DNA of 64,000 bases from Moritella yayanosii (GTDB taxonomy: Bacteria; Pseudomonadota; Gammaproteobacteria; Enterobacterales; Moritellaceae), in the NCBI RefSeq assembly GCF_900465055.1, contig NZ_LS483250.1, forward strand, positions 3,286,001-3,350,000, written 5' to 3'. Below the pieces are notes generated by a model. That model had not been told where the DNA came from. It worked only from the letters and a program-made list of their open reading frames with translations, and did not search any database. The position numbers and the translations under genes were made by a program. Shown one piece after another: positions 47,046 to 56,619 of the stretch (positions are counted from its first letter, which is position 1; the number at the start of each line of letters is the position of its first letter).

Positions 47046-47069
47046 CATAATACTTAATTAACGAATATG

Positions 47070-47118
47070 TGCAGTACTTGAATATGTCGACGGACATCAT
47101 TCAGTACTGCATTTTTTT
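47070..47118. terminator. Terminator between convergent sspB and dolP
   Basis: TGCAGTACT at 47070-47078 pairs with AGTACTGCA at 47103-47111, and the inner ATGTC/GACAT and GAAT/ATTC extend the stem to about 18 pairs with one bulge. Seven T residues follow. Confidence 0.92.
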
Positions 47119-47146
47119 ATGTAGATGTTATCGATATTCTTGTCGA

Positions 47147-47695
47147 TTAGCGATATTCGAATACTTTAATTACTTTATCCACCCCTACGACATAACGTGC
47201 CGCTTCTGCAAGTTGATCGCCTTGTGCTTTTGTTACTCGTCCAATTAAGAATACCTCTGCATTCTCAGTGATGACTTTGATGCTGAGTGGTTCAATACCT
47301 TTTAAATTGAGAATGCTGGTTTTTACTTTGGTGGTTAACCAAGTATCTTTACTGGCACGCTCAAATGAGATTGGTGGACCTAAGCGGATCTGGTTATACA
47401 CCAGCTGTACCGATGCAGTTTCTGCGGCAATAGCGACGATTTTATTACGCTCTGTGGTGCTTCTTACCTGACCCGACAATAGCACTTTGCTGTTGTTAGT
47501 GAGAATATGCAGATTATTATTGAGCAACAATTGCTTATTGTGATCATTCAGCCCTGCAGTGATATCGAGGGTAATAATTTCATCATCAATTAATTGACTA
47601 AAACTACCGTGGTTAGTACAGCCTTGAATACTCACAAGGCTAAATAGCATCACAGCGATCCGCAACCCAAATTTTAATCTATTGGTTAATATCAT
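47147..47695 (-). CDS. dolP: DolP (YraP), outer-membrane lipoprotein with BON domains
   Basis: DolP is a lipoprotein with two BON domains that binds anionic phospholipid and supports the BAM complex and division-site amidase control. The 182-aa precursor has a lipobox ending SIQGC (Cys26). BON1 covers about 42-110 (NNSKVLLSGQVRSTTERNKIVAIAAE) and BON2 about 118-182 (TWLTTKVKTSILNLKGIEPLSIKVITENAEVFLIGRV). It is the last gene of lpoA-yraN-diaA-dolP. Confidence 0.94.
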   Translation of the reverse strand: MILTNRLKFGLRIAVMLFSLVSIQGCTNHGSFSQLIDDEIITLDITAGLNDHNKQLLLNNNLHILTNNSKVLLSGQVRSTTERNKIVAIAAETASVQLVYNQIRLGPPISFERASKDTWLTTKVKTSILNLKGIEPLSIKVITENAEVFLIGRVTKAQGDQLAEAARYVVGVDKVIKVFEYR

Positions 47696-47700
47696 CGTTA

Positions 47701-48294
47701 TTACTCGTGCCCTTGCTGCGGGAATAAGGTTTGATCGATAATGTCACACAGACAATTAATGATCAGGGTATGTACTTCTTGTATTCTTGCTTCTCGCCGT
47801 GAGGGTACACGTATTTCAGCATCATGTAGCCCCAATAATCCGGAGATCTCACCGCCGTCTTTACCGGTTAAAGCGACGATGGTCATATTTCGGGTCAGGG
47901 CTGCCTCAATGGCTTTAATGACATTTCGGCTATGACCGCCGGCTGAGATCACCACCAGAATATCACCGTCATTACCGAGTGCTCGTACCTGTTTGGAGTA
48001 CACCATATCGAAACTGGTATCTGTACCAATGGCCGTCATTAAGGTGCAGTCTGGGGTTAATGCCAGTGCTGGTAAACTTGGGCGTTCTGTTTCGTAGCGG
48101 TTTAACAGTGATGCAGAAAAAATTTGTGCCAAACTCGCTGATGCACCGTTACCACAAATTAAGATCTTGTTACCGTTTAATAAACATTGAGCCATCATCA
48201 TGGCTGAGTTTTGAATGTATTCTGGTAACGCCTCGGCTGCGGCGATCTTGGTTTGAATACTTTCAGTAAAATTTTCTTTAATTAGCTCTAACAT
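47701..48294 (-). CDS. diaA: DiaA, DnaA initiator-associating protein
   Basis: DiaA is a SIS-domain tetramer that promotes DnaA assembly at oriC. The 197 residues carry the SIS core: [43 protein letters not shown] and [23 protein letters not shown]. It resembles the GmhA isomerase, but the lpoA-yraN-diaA-dolP setting is the classical DiaA one. Five bases separate it from dolP. Confidence 0.93.
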   Translation of the reverse strand: MLELIKENFTESIQTKIAAAEALPEYIQNSAMMMAQCLLNGNKILICGNGASASLAQIFSASLLNRYETERPSLPALALTPDCTLMTAIGTDTSFDMVYSKQVRALGNDGDILVVISAGGHSRNVIKAIEAALTRNMTIVALTGKDGGEISGLLGLHDAEIRVPSRREARIQEVHTLIINCLCDIIDQTLFPQQGHE

Positions 48295-48305
48295 GGGTAT
48301 CTACT

Positions 48306-48713
48306 CTAAAAAGCATTGGTTATCCATTGAATATTATCACTGCAACCTTCAATAGCAATCACATCGAAACGGCAAGGAGTATAGTTTTCATTTATTCCGT
48401 GGCGCACCATATAATATTGCGCTGTATAACGCAATTTTCGTTGTTTCGCGATTGGAATTGCAGAAATAGCACCGCCGTAATGGGTATATTGGCGATATTT
48501 CACCTCGACAAATACTAAGGTGGGTAGTGTTGTTGAAGATTTAGTGTCACAGCTGGCACCGTGTTGGCAGATTAGATCTATTTCACCTTGCCGACAAGCA
48601 AAATTTCGCGCCAAGATGATTAATCCTTGGCGCTGTAAAAAATCGGCCGCTATGCCTTCAAAATACTGACCGCGTTTACGGGGCTGTTTTCGGTTCAGGG
48701 TAGCTTTCCTCAA
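48306..48713 (-). CDS. yraN: YraN, UPF0102 nuclease-like protein
   Basis: YraN is a small endonuclease-fold protein with unproved function. The 135-residue product has the PD-(D/E)XK-like core: RNFACRQGEIDLICQHG followed by LVFVEVKYRQYTHYGGAISAI, where E, D and the ExK motif would bind metal. The start is TTG at 48713, inside the lpoA 3' end (38-base overlap); AGGA lies 12 bases upstream and no ATG is available nearby. Function remains unknown in the family. Confidence 0.9.
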   Translation of the reverse strand: MRKATLNRKQPRKRGQYFEGIAADFLQRQGLIILARNFACRQGEIDLICQHGASCDTKSSTTLPTLVFVEVKYRQYTHYGGAISAIPIAKQRKLRYTAQYYMVRHGINENYTPCRFDVIAIEGCSDNIQWITNAF

Positions 48714-50550
48714 GTTTTATTTTTCCTGAACGGTATTTTGCCCAGCTAAATTCGCGATCAATAATACCATTATCATTGATATAAAGAATGCCGGTCTGGC
48801 CCGCTAAGCGTAAATTAGGGAAATTACGTAGCTGTAGCAGAGTCGGAATTAATTTAAATGCATCGTAGCCCATCGCGAACAGGTTTTGTTGTATTTTAGA
48901 CATATTTGGCCACAGAGCCAAAGTTTGTTGTTTTAGTTCGCGATCTGGGTTCAACAACCAAGGCATATCACTGAAGATTAAGCCATTAAGGTCGCGGTTT
49001 TGGCTTCGAGATAGATTATTACCATGGGTACGTGAACTCGCATATAGGGCTACTTGAGGTGCATACGGGTTCTGCGTGGTCCTAATGTAAGGAATGGCTA
49101 ACATCGCTTCAGAAGGCGTTGCGATAATATAAATAGCATCAATGTCGCGGCGGCTACGGGTTTTTGCTTTAACGTCCGCACCAACCAAATTTTGCATTAA
49201 GCGAATACGTTGGTTACTTGAGGTAACAGCAAACAGCGAGGTTACGGTATTTTGCATATCGCTACGACTCTTATATTTATATGTTTCGCTGCTACCTCCC
49301 GTCAAAGATTGCCATTGTTGGTTAAATTCCTCAGATAAACGGTTACCTGTACGGTTATTTGGCGCCAGGACTAAAGGTTGTTTGATGCCATCGTGATGCA
49401 TCTTTTTAGCCGCGGCAATGGCCTCGTCATTTGAGCTTAATGAAAAGTAATAGATATTTTCTGCTGCCAGTGTTTCTGGCAGTTTATTTAACGAAATGAT
49501 TGGCACGTCTTTCACTAGCGGTAATACTTTCGCTAGATTTGATTTTAATAATGGTCCAACCACAAAGTCTGCCCCATCATCAAGGGCTTGCAAATACAGT
49601 TTATCAGCACTTACTGTGGCGGTATCATAGAAACGTAAATCGATACGATCCGCGGCGTTAACTTGATAGTAAGCACTTAGTATGCCATCTCGAATGGCTT
49701 TACCTGCGACTGCGCGTTTACCGGTTAATGGTGCCAGCACCGCGATTTGACTTGGCGCGTAAGGGATTGTTGCCATGGCTTTAACAAGCGCAATAGGGAA
49801 ACCACTTAATGCAGGATGTTGTGGGTAAGTTATTTTCCATGCTTGTAACTCATTGATTAATGACTGTGGTTCAGTACGATATTGCTGTGCGATTGCCGCT
49901 AAGTGGTACCAACCTGATAACGTCGGATGTTCAGTGTTAAAACGCAGTGTTAATGCTTGTAGTTTAGCTAATGGTATTACCGAAACCAATTCCCACAAAC
50001 GAGAATTGTTGGTGCTGTGCAGTTCAGCATCGAGGAAATCGTTTAGCGCAACACGGTATTCAACCGCTTTAGCGTTATTATTCAGCAATTCGCTAATAGT
50101 CGCATTCAATAAGTAGAAGCGTTGCCAATGCGGCAGTTCAGTGGTGCTTAGCGTGGAACTAAAATTAAGTGCTGTCGCGGCATCTTGATAACGCTTTTCT
50201 AAGAGGTAAGCTTCAGATTTAATTAATGCGATCTCAAATAATTGTTGGGTGGATAATGGATTACGTTCAACCGACAGTAACATATCCAGTGCGGGCTGCG
50301 AGTGACCTTCTGCAATCAAAGCCCGTGCAGATAATAACTGCCATGCGATAGCTTGTGGTTTATTCGCTAATGCAATCTTATCAATGTAGAATTGTGCTGG
50401 CTGATCAATTTTTGTCAGTACGTCTGGTGCAACGATTGGTTGTGGTGTCGATGTTGCTTTTTCAGATGTCGTGATACTTGAACACGCGCTGAGCAGTAAA
50501 CTCAAGCTAAAAAACATAATCAAGCGGGAATAGCTGTGCTTAAATTCCAT
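48676..50550 (-). CDS. lpoA: LpoA, lipoprotein activator of PBP1A
   Basis: LpoA is the outer-membrane lipoprotein that reaches across the periplasm to activate penicillin-binding protein 1A. I choose the ATG at 50550 (MEFKHSYSRL), which has AGGA ten bases upstream; the reading frame extends six codons further to a TTG, but the ribosome site lies within that stretch. The precursor has a lipobox LLLSACSS (Cys near residue 23), a TPR-like N domain (about 40-240) and a periplasmic-binding-protein-like C domain (about 250-600) with IAVLAPLTGKRAVAGKAIRDG. It diverges from rsmI. Confidence 0.94.
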   Translation of the reverse strand: MEFKHSYSRLIMFFSLSLLLSACSSITTSEKATSTPQPIVAPDVLTKIDQPAQFYIDKIALANKPQAIAWQLLSARALIAEGHSQPALDMLLSVERNPLSTQQLFEIALIKSEAYLLEKRYQDAATALNFSSTLSTTELPHWQRFYLLNATISELLNNNAKAVEYRVALNDFLDAELHSTNNSRLWELVSVIPLAKLQALTLRFNTEHPTLSGWYHLAAIAQQYRTEPQSLINELQAWKITYPQHPALSGFPIALVKAMATIPYAPSQIAVLAPLTGKRAVAGKAIRDGILSAYYQVNAADRIDLRFYDTATVSADKLYLQALDDGADFVVGPLLKSNLAKVLPLVKDVPIISLNKLPETLAAENIYYFSLSSNDEAIAAAKKMHHDGIKQPLVLAPNNRTGNRLSEEFNQQWQSLTGGSSETYKYKSRSDMQNTVTSLFAVTSSNQRIRLMQNLVGADVKAKTRSRRDIDAIYIIATPSEAMLAIPYIRTTQNPYAPQVALYASSRTHGNNLSRSQNRDLNGLIFSDMPWLLNPDRELKQQTLALWPNMSKIQQNLFAMGYDAFKLIPTLLQLRNFPNLRLAGQTGILYINDNGIIDREFSWAKYRSGKIKLEESYPEPKTAP

Positions 50551-50633
50551 TGGTGTATTATCCTGCAAAGAGATTTATAATACCCCTATACTAAAGCATC
50601 ATCGCTTAACAAAAAACTACCCATGAGAATGAA

Positions 50634-51473
50634 ATGTCTGAACAAGCAACTTTATTTATCGTTCCAACCCCGATTGGCAACCTTTCTGATATCACTGAAC
50701 GCGGTTTAGAGATATTAAGAAGTGTTGATTTGATCGCCGCAGAAGATACCCGTCATACCGGAAAACTGCTAAACCATTATCAAATCAAGACCAAAACATT
50801 TGCGTTGCATGATCATAATGAGCAACAAAAAGCCGAATATTTAGTATCAAAATTAAAATCTGGTATCAGCATCGCGCTGGTTTCAGACGCTGGCACGCCG
50901 TTGATCAGTGATCCTGGTTATCATTTGGTGAATACCTGTCGTGCACATGGTGTTAAAGTGGTGCCGTTACCTGGACCTTGCGCAGCAGTAACCGCGATGA
51001 GTGCTTCTGGTTTACCGTCTGACCGTTTCTCGTTTGAAGGTTTTTTACCGTCGAAAGAAAAAGCCCGTAATGATAAGATCACCGAGCTGAAAGAAGAAAC
51101 CCGCACAATGATTTTTTATGAATCACCGCGTCGCCTACAATATACCTTAGATGCATTAACGGCGATCATGGGCCCTGAACGTCAAGTGTGTGTTGCACGC
51201 GAAATGACCAAAGCGTTTGAAAGTATTACCACTATGCCTGTTGGAGAATTAGCCGTTTGGGTTGCCCAAGACAGCAACCGAAGTCGTGGTGAAATTGTGT
51301 TATTGGTTTCTGGTTATAAACCAACCGGCCTGGAAATTCCAGCTAAAGTATTGAATACACTTAAGTTGTTAAATGAAGAATTACCCCTTAAAAAAGCTGC
51401 CGCATTAACTGCCGAGATCCACGGCTGCAAAAAGAACGCCTTGTACAAATGGGGTTTAGAAAACTTTAATTAA
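50634..51473 (+). CDS. rsmI: RsmI, 16S rRNA C1402 2'-O-methyltransferase
   Basis: RsmI methylates the ribose of C1402 in the decoding centre; RsmH, coded just downstream, methylates the base of the same nucleotide. The 279-aa protein has the tetrapyrrole-methylase fold: [51 protein letters not shown] and [18 protein letters not shown]. Its gene lies divergent from lpoA and before rnpB, as in E. coli. Confidence 0.97.
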   Translation: MSEQATLFIVPTPIGNLSDITERGLEILRSVDLIAAEDTRHTGKLLNHYQIKTKTFALHDHNEQQKAEYLVSKLKSGISIALVSDAGTPLISDPGYHLVNTCRAHGVKVVPLPGPCAAVTAMSASGLPSDRFSFEGFLPSKEKARNDKITELKEETRTMIFYESPRRLQYTLDALTAIMGPERQVCVAREMTKAFESITTMPVGELAVWVAQDSNRSRGEIVLLVSGYKPTGLEIPAKVLNTLKLLNEELPLKKAAALTAEIHGCKKNALYKWGLENFN

Positions 51474-51500
51474 TCGCTGGATTTTCTGATGTAGATTATG

Positions 51501-51506
51501 TACTAT
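51501..51506 (+). promoter_or_regulatory. Probable -10 element of rnpB
   Basis: TACTAT stands seven bases before the predicted 5' end of the RNA at 51514. A poor -35 (TGGATT at 51478) lies 17 bases upstream. GC-rich CCTCCGCC follows, as in promoters of stable RNA genes. Confidence 0.5.
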
Positions 51507-51513
51507 CCTCCGC

Positions 51514-51893
51514 CTTGGAGTTGGTCAGACAATCGCCGCTTTATGACTCGGTATTTATATCGAGGTTATAGAGGGGAGGAAAGTCCGGGCTCCACAGGGC
51601 AGGGTGCCAGGTAACGCCTGGGAGGCGCAAGCCTACGACAAGTGCAGCAGAGAGAAGACCGCCGATGGCTTTTTCGGAAGCACAGGTAAGGCTGAAAGGG
51701 TGCGGTAAGAGCGCACCGGACGACTAGTAATAGTTCGTTGCAGGGTAAACTCCACCCGGAGCAAGACCAAATAGGCTTTCTATAGGCGTGGCCCACGCTG
51801 AAAGCGGGTAGGTTGCTTGAGTCTGTGAGCGATTGCAGACCTAGAGGAATGATTGTCCACGACAAAACCCGGCTTATCGACCAACTCCAAGAA
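51514..51893 (+). ncRNA. rnpB: RNase P RNA, type A
   Basis: This is the catalytic RNA of ribonuclease P that matures tRNA 5' ends. It shows the universal core: CAGACAATCGCCGCT near the 5' end, GAGGGGAGGAAAGTCCGGGC, AGGGTGCCAGGTAACGCCTG, GCAGAGAGAAGACCGCC, the GGTAAACTCCACCCGGAGCA region, and near the end CCACGACAAAACCCGGCTTA. Helix P1 is clear: 51514-51526 is the reverse complement of 51879-51891. Length about 380, as in E. coli (377). It lies between rsmI and rsmH. The terminator stem begins inside the 3' strand of P1. Confidence 0.98.
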
Positions 51894-51948
51894 CTTATCT
51901 ATACTTTCTTTAACTTTCTTTATTATAGATAAGTTCTTGTTTATTTTT
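51888..51948 (+). terminator. Terminator of rnpB
   Basis: A 16-bp perfect stem (CAAGAACTTATCTATA at 51888-51903 with its complement at 51924-51939) encloses a 20-base loop and is followed by a T-rich tract. Its left arm shares four bases with the P1 helix of RNase P RNA. Confidence 0.92.
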
Positions 51949-52033
51949 TCCTTCTGATTACCTACATCACTTGCAATACGTTTAACCCCTCCCTAAACTA
52001 GACCTTTTACGTTACAATAACCATTTTAGCACC

Positions 52034-52042
52034 TGCTATAAT
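52034..52042 (+). promoter_or_regulatory. Extended -10 promoter of the dcw cluster
   Basis: TGCTATAAT is a perfect extended -10 element. It lies 30 bases before the rsmH ATG and would give a leader of about 23 bases. A weak -35 (TTACAA at 52012) is present. No TGGG repeats, the known MraZ operator unit, are found here, in line with the absence of mraZ. Confidence 0.7.
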
Positions 52043-52071
52043 CTAAAGTATTTTTAAGAGCTTTCATCGAC

Positions 52072-53013
52072 ATGACACAAGAATTTGCACACGTATCCGT
52101 TTTACTTAACGAAACCGTAGCTGGGCTAGACCTAAAACCGGATGGTATTTATATTGACGGTACTTTTGGTCGCGGTGGTCACTCTCGCTTTATTTTGTCT
52201 CAGCTGGGTGAAAATGGTCGCTTGATCGCAATCGATCGCGACCCTGAAGCAATCGCGGTAGGTGAAGCATTAAAATTAGAAGATCCGCGCTTTGACATTG
52301 TTCACGGACCATTTTCTGGTATTGCCGACTACATGGAAAATAAAGGACTGACAGGAAAAATCGACGGTGTGTTGCTCGATCTAGGTGTTTCTTCGCCACA
52401 GTTAGACGACGCATCACGTGGTTTCAGTTTCTTACGTGATGGCCCATTAGATATGCGTATGGATCCAACATCCGGTATTAGCGCCGCAAAATGGTTAGCG
52501 ACAGCTGATTATGATGATATTGTTTGGGTGTTGAAAGTATTTGGAGAAGAAAGATTTGCCCGTAAGATTGCCCGTGCTGTGGTATTTGATCGTGACGACA
52601 AGCCATTTGAAACAACATCACAGTTAGCAAGTTTAATTTGCCGTGTGGTGCCAAAATCGAAAAAAGAAACCAAGCATCCGGCCACACGCTCATTTCAAGC
52701 GATCCGTATTTACATCAACAGTGAATTAGAAGAAATCGAACGTGCATTAGCTGGCGCATTAACATGTCTTAAGTCAGGCGGCCGTTTATCTGTGATCAGC
52801 TTCCATTCGTTAGAAGATCGCATTGTTAAACAATTTATTCGTAAACAAGCGCGTGGTAAAGAAGTGCCATACGGCTTACCTATCATGCAAGCAGAAATTG
52901 ATAAAACGCGTACCATGAAGGCGATCGGTAAAATGCTAAAACCTTCAGAACTAGAATTAGAATTAAACCCTCGAGCGCGTAGTTCGGTATTACGCGTGGC
53001 GGAAAAATTGTAA
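52072..53013 (+). CDS. rsmH: RsmH (MraW), 16S rRNA C1402 N4-methyltransferase
   Basis: RsmH methylates N4 of C1402 in 16S rRNA and is the first gene of this dcw cluster. The 313 residues contain the SAM site [18 protein letters not shown], the core [22 protein letters not shown] and [10 protein letters not shown], then [21 protein letters not shown] and the end segment [14 protein letters not shown]. Usually mraZ is placed just before it; here the gene starts directly after the promoter downstream of rnpB. ftsL follows at once. Confidence 0.97.
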   Translation: MTQEFAHVSVLLNETVAGLDLKPDGIYIDGTFGRGGHSRFILSQLGENGRLIAIDRDPEAIAVGEALKLEDPRFDIVHGPFSGIADYMENKGLTGKIDGVLLDLGVSSPQLDDASRGFSFLRDGPLDMRMDPTSGISAAKWLATADYDDIVWVLKVFGEERFARKIARAVVFDRDDKPFETTSQLASLICRVVPKSKKETKHPATRSFQAIRIYINSELEEIERALAGALTCLKSGGRLSVISFHSLEDRIVKQFIRKQARGKEVPYGLPIMQAEIDKTRTMKAIGKMLKPSELELELNPRARSSVLRVAEKL

Positions 53014-53014
53014 T

Positions 53015-53329
53015 ATGTTCGGTATTAAGTGGGATTTAGGCAAAGTGGTAATGACTGACATCGGCCAACATCGAGGCGTGGTTAGTCTGTTATTGGCTAT
53101 CTTAATTCTTGCTTTTGCCGTGATCATGTTAACGCATGAAACCCGCTTGCTTACGAGTAACAAAGAACAGTTACTGACTCAACGCGACGTTGCTGATATT
53201 GAATGGCGCAATTTATTGTTAGAGCAAAGTACGCTAGAAGAACACAGTAAAATTGAATATATCGCAAAACACCAACTCGGTATGTATCGCCCAAGTACCG
53301 CAGAAGAGCAATTGGTGATACAGCAGTGA
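53015..53329 (+). CDS. ftsL: FtsL, division protein
   Basis: FtsL is a bitopic divisome protein that activates FtsWI with FtsB and FtsQ. The 104-aa sequence has a membrane helix (about 21-40, VVSLLLAILILAFAVIMLT) and a leucine-zipper-like periplasmic coiled coil (about 48-90), ending in the typical IEYIAKHQLGMYRP segment. Its TGA overlaps the ftsI GTG. Confidence 0.95.
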   Translation: MFGIKWDLGKVVMTDIGQHRGVVSLLLAILILAFAVIMLTHETRLLTSNKEQLLTQRDVADIEWRNLLLEQSTLEEHSKIEYIAKHQLGMYRPSTAEEQLVIQQ

Positions 53330-55056
53330 CAAATCGTCGAAATATTGCCAGCGTAGAACCCGCCAATTTTATCTTATGGCGTTATCACTTAATTGTGGCC
53401 ACGGTCGTTATTATCTTTTTAAGCTTACTCGCCCGCACTGCTTACATCCAAGTGATCAATCCTGAACACCTGCGTAAACAAGCAGACATGCGTTCTCTGC
53501 GGGTGACATCACAGCAAGTGCAACGCGGTATTATTACCGATCGTAATGGTGTTGAATTGGCGGTGAGTGTCCCGGTGATGGCCATTCATGTTGATCCTCG
53601 TACTATTAAGAATAAAAATAGCTTTGATAACAAACGCGCATGGCAGGCTTTTGCCGAGATTTTGGATCTAAATCTTGCTGAGCTAAAAGCCAAGATCATG
53701 GCATCTAATGGTCGTTTTATGTATATCAAGCGCCAAATTAGTCCTGCGGTCGCTAAGTATGTTGATGAATTAAAATTAGTCGGTGTGGGTCAGGCACCAG
53801 AGTCACGCCGCTTCTATCCCACGGGTGAAGTAAGCGCCCAACTGGTCGGCATGACCAATATTGATGACATTGGTATTGAAGGTGTTGAAAGAGCCTATAA
53901 TGATTTCCTTACCGGCACTCCTGGTAAACGTATGGTCCGTAAAGATCGCTTAGGTAATGTGATTGAGGATATCTCTGTTATTCAGCAGACTGAACAAGCC
54001 AATAATATTCAACTCAGTATCGATCAGCGTATTCAATCACTAGCTTATCAACGGTTGAAAAAAGCGGTGCAATACAATGGCGCTGTATCGGGCTCGTTAG
54101 TGATGATCGATGTGAAAACCGGGGAAATATTAGCAATGGTCAATAGCCCGTCGTTTAATCCCAATAATCGCAGTAAATATGACAGTTATAAGTTAAAGAA
54201 TCGCGCGATCACAGATAGTTACGAACCGGGTTCGACGATTAAACCGCTGGTTATTGCGAGTGGCTTGGATAATGGTATTATTGCTGCTGATTCTATCATT
54301 GATACCAATCCTGGCCGTATGCGTTTAGGCGGGCGTTTAGTACAAGATACCCGCAACCGTGGTGAAATTTCACTGGGCAACATTCTGCGTTATTCGTCGA
54401 ACATGGGTGTGAGTAAAATTGCGCTGAAATTAGGCCATCAACGGTTACTCGATACTTACTATCAATTTGGCTTTGGTAATGAAAGCAGCTTGATCTTAAA
54501 CGGTGAAAGTAGAGGCTATATGCCACGCCGTTCGCGTTGGTCAGAATTTGAGAATGCGACATTATCCTTTGGTTATGGTATGCAGGCGACGACATTACAG
54601 CTTGCTCATGCTTATGCTACGATTGCTTCTGGGGGGTTATATCGCCCATTGACGATCATAAAACAAGACACCACGCCATTGTCAGAGCGAGTGTTATCTG
54701 AACAGCACGCGCAAGAGCTATTACTGATGATGGAAAGTGTGGTGGAAAAAGGCGGTACGGGTGATAAAGCACGCATCGATGGATACCGCGTTGCAGGTAA
54801 AACCGGTACGTCTAGAAAGGCGATTGCGGGAGGTTATGGCGATGATTATGTTGCGTTATTTGCCGGTGTCGCACCCGTATCTAATCCGCGCTTTGCATTA
54901 GTAGTGGTGATTGACTCGCCAAGTGGTGATCGTTATTACGGCGGTGTGATCGCGGCGCCAGTATTTGCGGAAGTCATGGAAAGAACATTACAAATGTTGA
55001 ATGTCACACCAGATAAAAAACAATCTTTAACGATAACAGCAAAAAACTCTGAATAA
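53326..55056 (+). CDS. ftsI: FtsI (PBP3), septal peptidoglycan transpeptidase
   Basis: FtsI is the class B penicillin-binding protein that crosslinks septal wall together with FtsW. The 576-aa protein begins at a GTG overlapping the ftsL stop. It has a membrane helix (about 18-38), the pedestal domain with RGIITDRNGVELAVSVP and QRFYP-like ESRRFYPTGEVSAQLVG, and the transpeptidase domain with catalytic Ser in EPGSTIKP, SSN, and KTGTSRK. It is a target of beta-lactams of the aztreonam and cephalexin type. Confidence 0.97.
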   Translation: MTNRRNIASVEPANFILWRYHLIVATVVIIFLSLLARTAYIQVINPEHLRKQADMRSLRVTSQQVQRGIITDRNGVELAVSVPVMAIHVDPRTIKNKNSFDNKRAWQAFAEILDLNLAELKAKIMASNGRFMYIKRQISPAVAKYVDELKLVGVGQAPESRRFYPTGEVSAQLVGMTNIDDIGIEGVERAYNDFLTGTPGKRMVRKDRLGNVIEDISVIQQTEQANNIQLSIDQRIQSLAYQRLKKAVQYNGAVSGSLVMIDVKTGEILAMVNSPSFNPNNRSKYDSYKLKNRAITDSYEPGSTIKPLVIASGLDNGIIAADSIIDTNPGRMRLGGRLVQDTRNRGEISLGNILRYSSNMGVSKIALKLGHQRLLDTYYQFGFGNESSLILNGESRGYMPRRSRWSEFENATLSFGYGMQATTLQLAHAYATIASGGLYRPLTIIKQDTTPLSERVLSEQHAQELLLMMESVVEKGGTGDKARIDGYRVAGKTGTSRKAIAGGYGDDYVALFAGVAPVSNPRFALVVVIDSPSGDRYYGGVIAAPVFAEVMERTLQMLNVTPDKKQSLTITAKNSE

Positions 55057-55107
55057 ATTAAACGGCGCTCAGGCGTTGAAGAACTGTTTGATGCTAAGGA
55101 TTGTTTA

Positions 55108-56619
55108 ATGCCATGGGCTTTAAATATTAAGGGTTTGGAAATGAATTCGTCCTGTCGAGTATTATCGCTACAAGCGTGGAATATAGATCTTGAATTAGCC
55201 GTTAACGCGTTGATCATTGATAGTCGCAAGGTACAAGCTGGCGACTGTTTCGTCGCGGTCAATGGTCATGCACTTGATGGTCGTCGTTTTATTAGTAAGG
55301 CATTAAAAAGTGGTGCAACGGCGGTACTCAAAGATGCCGATAACCCTGCTGAACACGGTCATATCACCTATATCGACCAGCGCCCTATCATTTCTTTCTT
55401 TGGTCTTAATCAGGCCCTATCCGCATTAGCGGATAACTTTTATCAATCGCCTTCACAGCAATTAAAGTTGATCGGTGTTACTGGCACCAATGGTAAAAGT
55501 ACTATTACCCAGATCATTGCTAATTGGGTAACTTTATTAAACGGTAAAGCTGGGGTGATGGGGACGATCGGTAATGGCTTATTCGATCAATTAGTGCAAA
55601 CAGAAAATACCACCGGTAGCGGCTTAGATGTACAAGCTGAAATCGCTAATCAGGTGCAACAAGGTGCCGAATTATGCGCCATGGAAGTATCCTCACACGG
55701 TTTGATCCAAGGTCGCGTCAATGCGCTGGATTTTGATGTAGCATTATTTACCAATTTAACCCGAGATCATCTTGATTATCATGGTGATATGGAGGCTTAC
55801 GCCGATGCCAAAAAAATCTTATTTCAAGGGTCGGTAAAGCATAAGATCCTCAATGTTGATGATGCTTACGGTAAAATGTGGGCACAGCAATGGCCGGATG
55901 CTATCCAATTTTCGGTACAACAAGATTTATTTTCCCATCACGGGGCTGTTATTTATTGCAACGATTTAAGTTTTGATACTGGCGGTTTTCGCTGTGAGTT
56001 AAAAACCAGCTGGGGTGACGGTACCCTGCAATGCGGCTTAATAGGTGAATTCAATGCCTCTAATGTAGTGGCCGCTTGCGCGAGTTTATTAGCGCTCGGT
56101 TATGATCTGGAGGATTTATTACAGGTAGCACCAAAATTAACGGCAGTGTGTGGCCGTATGGAACTATTTAAGCAAGTGGGACAAGCCGCTTGCGTGGTTG
56201 ATTATGCTCATACACCAGATGCATTGGAAAAGGCATTACAGGCATTACGTGTGCATTGTGAAGGCAAACTTTGGTGTATTTATGGTTGTGGTGGCGACCG
56301 AGATACAGGTAAACGACCATTAATGGCACAAGTTGCTGAACAATTTGCAGATATGGCTGTCATTACTGATGATAATCCGCGTACTGAGTCTGCCGCTGCG
56401 ATTGTAAAGGATATGCTTAGCGGTCTTGCTAAGCCTGATGCTGTGCACGTTATTCACGATCGCCGTCGTGCTATTCAGTGGGCGATGGCGCAAAGCGGCG
56501 CAAAGGATATTATCTTAGTGGCGGGTAAAGGTCATGAGGATTATCAAATTATCGGTGTCGAGAAACACCATTATAGTGATCGTGAGACGATCTCCGAACT
56601 GCTGGATAACCAACAATGA
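55108..56619 (+). CDS. murE: MurE, UDP-MurNAc-tripeptide ligase
   Basis: MurE adds the third amino acid to the peptidoglycan stem peptide. The 503-aa protein has Walker A GVTGTNGKST, HTPDALEKAL, and DNPRTE, the DNPR signature that selects meso-diaminopimelate, as in Gram-negative walls. I choose the ATG at 55108, with AAGGA eight bases upstream; another ATG 11 codons in (MNSSCRV) is possible and would give a more typical N-terminus. Its TGA overlaps the murF ATG. Confidence 0.96.
   Translation: MPWALNIKGLEMNSSCRVLSLQAWNIDLELAVNALIIDSRKVQAGDCFVAVNGHALDGRRFISKALKSGATAVLKDADNPAEHGHITYIDQRPIISFFGLNQALSALADNFYQSPSQQLKLIGVTGTNGKSTITQIIANWVTLLNGKAGVMGTIGNGLFDQLVQTENTTGSGLDVQAEIANQVQQGAELCAMEVSSHGLIQGRVNALDFDVALFTNLTRDHLDYHGDMEAYADAKKILFQGSVKHKILNVDDAYGKMWAQQWPDAIQFSVQQDLFSHHGAVIYCNDLSFDTGGFRCELKTSWGDGTLQCGLIGEFNASNVVAACASLLALGYDLEDLLQVAPKLTAVCGRMELFKQVGQAACVVDYAHTPDALEKALQALRVHCEGKLWCIYGCGGDRDTGKRPLMAQVAEQFADMAVITDDNPRTESAAAIVKDMLSGLAKPDAVHVIHDRRRAIQWAMAQSGAKDIILVAGKGHEDYQIIGVEKHHYSDRETISELLDNQQ

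Noticed and set aside
51566-51865. 99-codon open frame on the minus strand
   Set aside because: It lies entirely inside the RNase P RNA gene.
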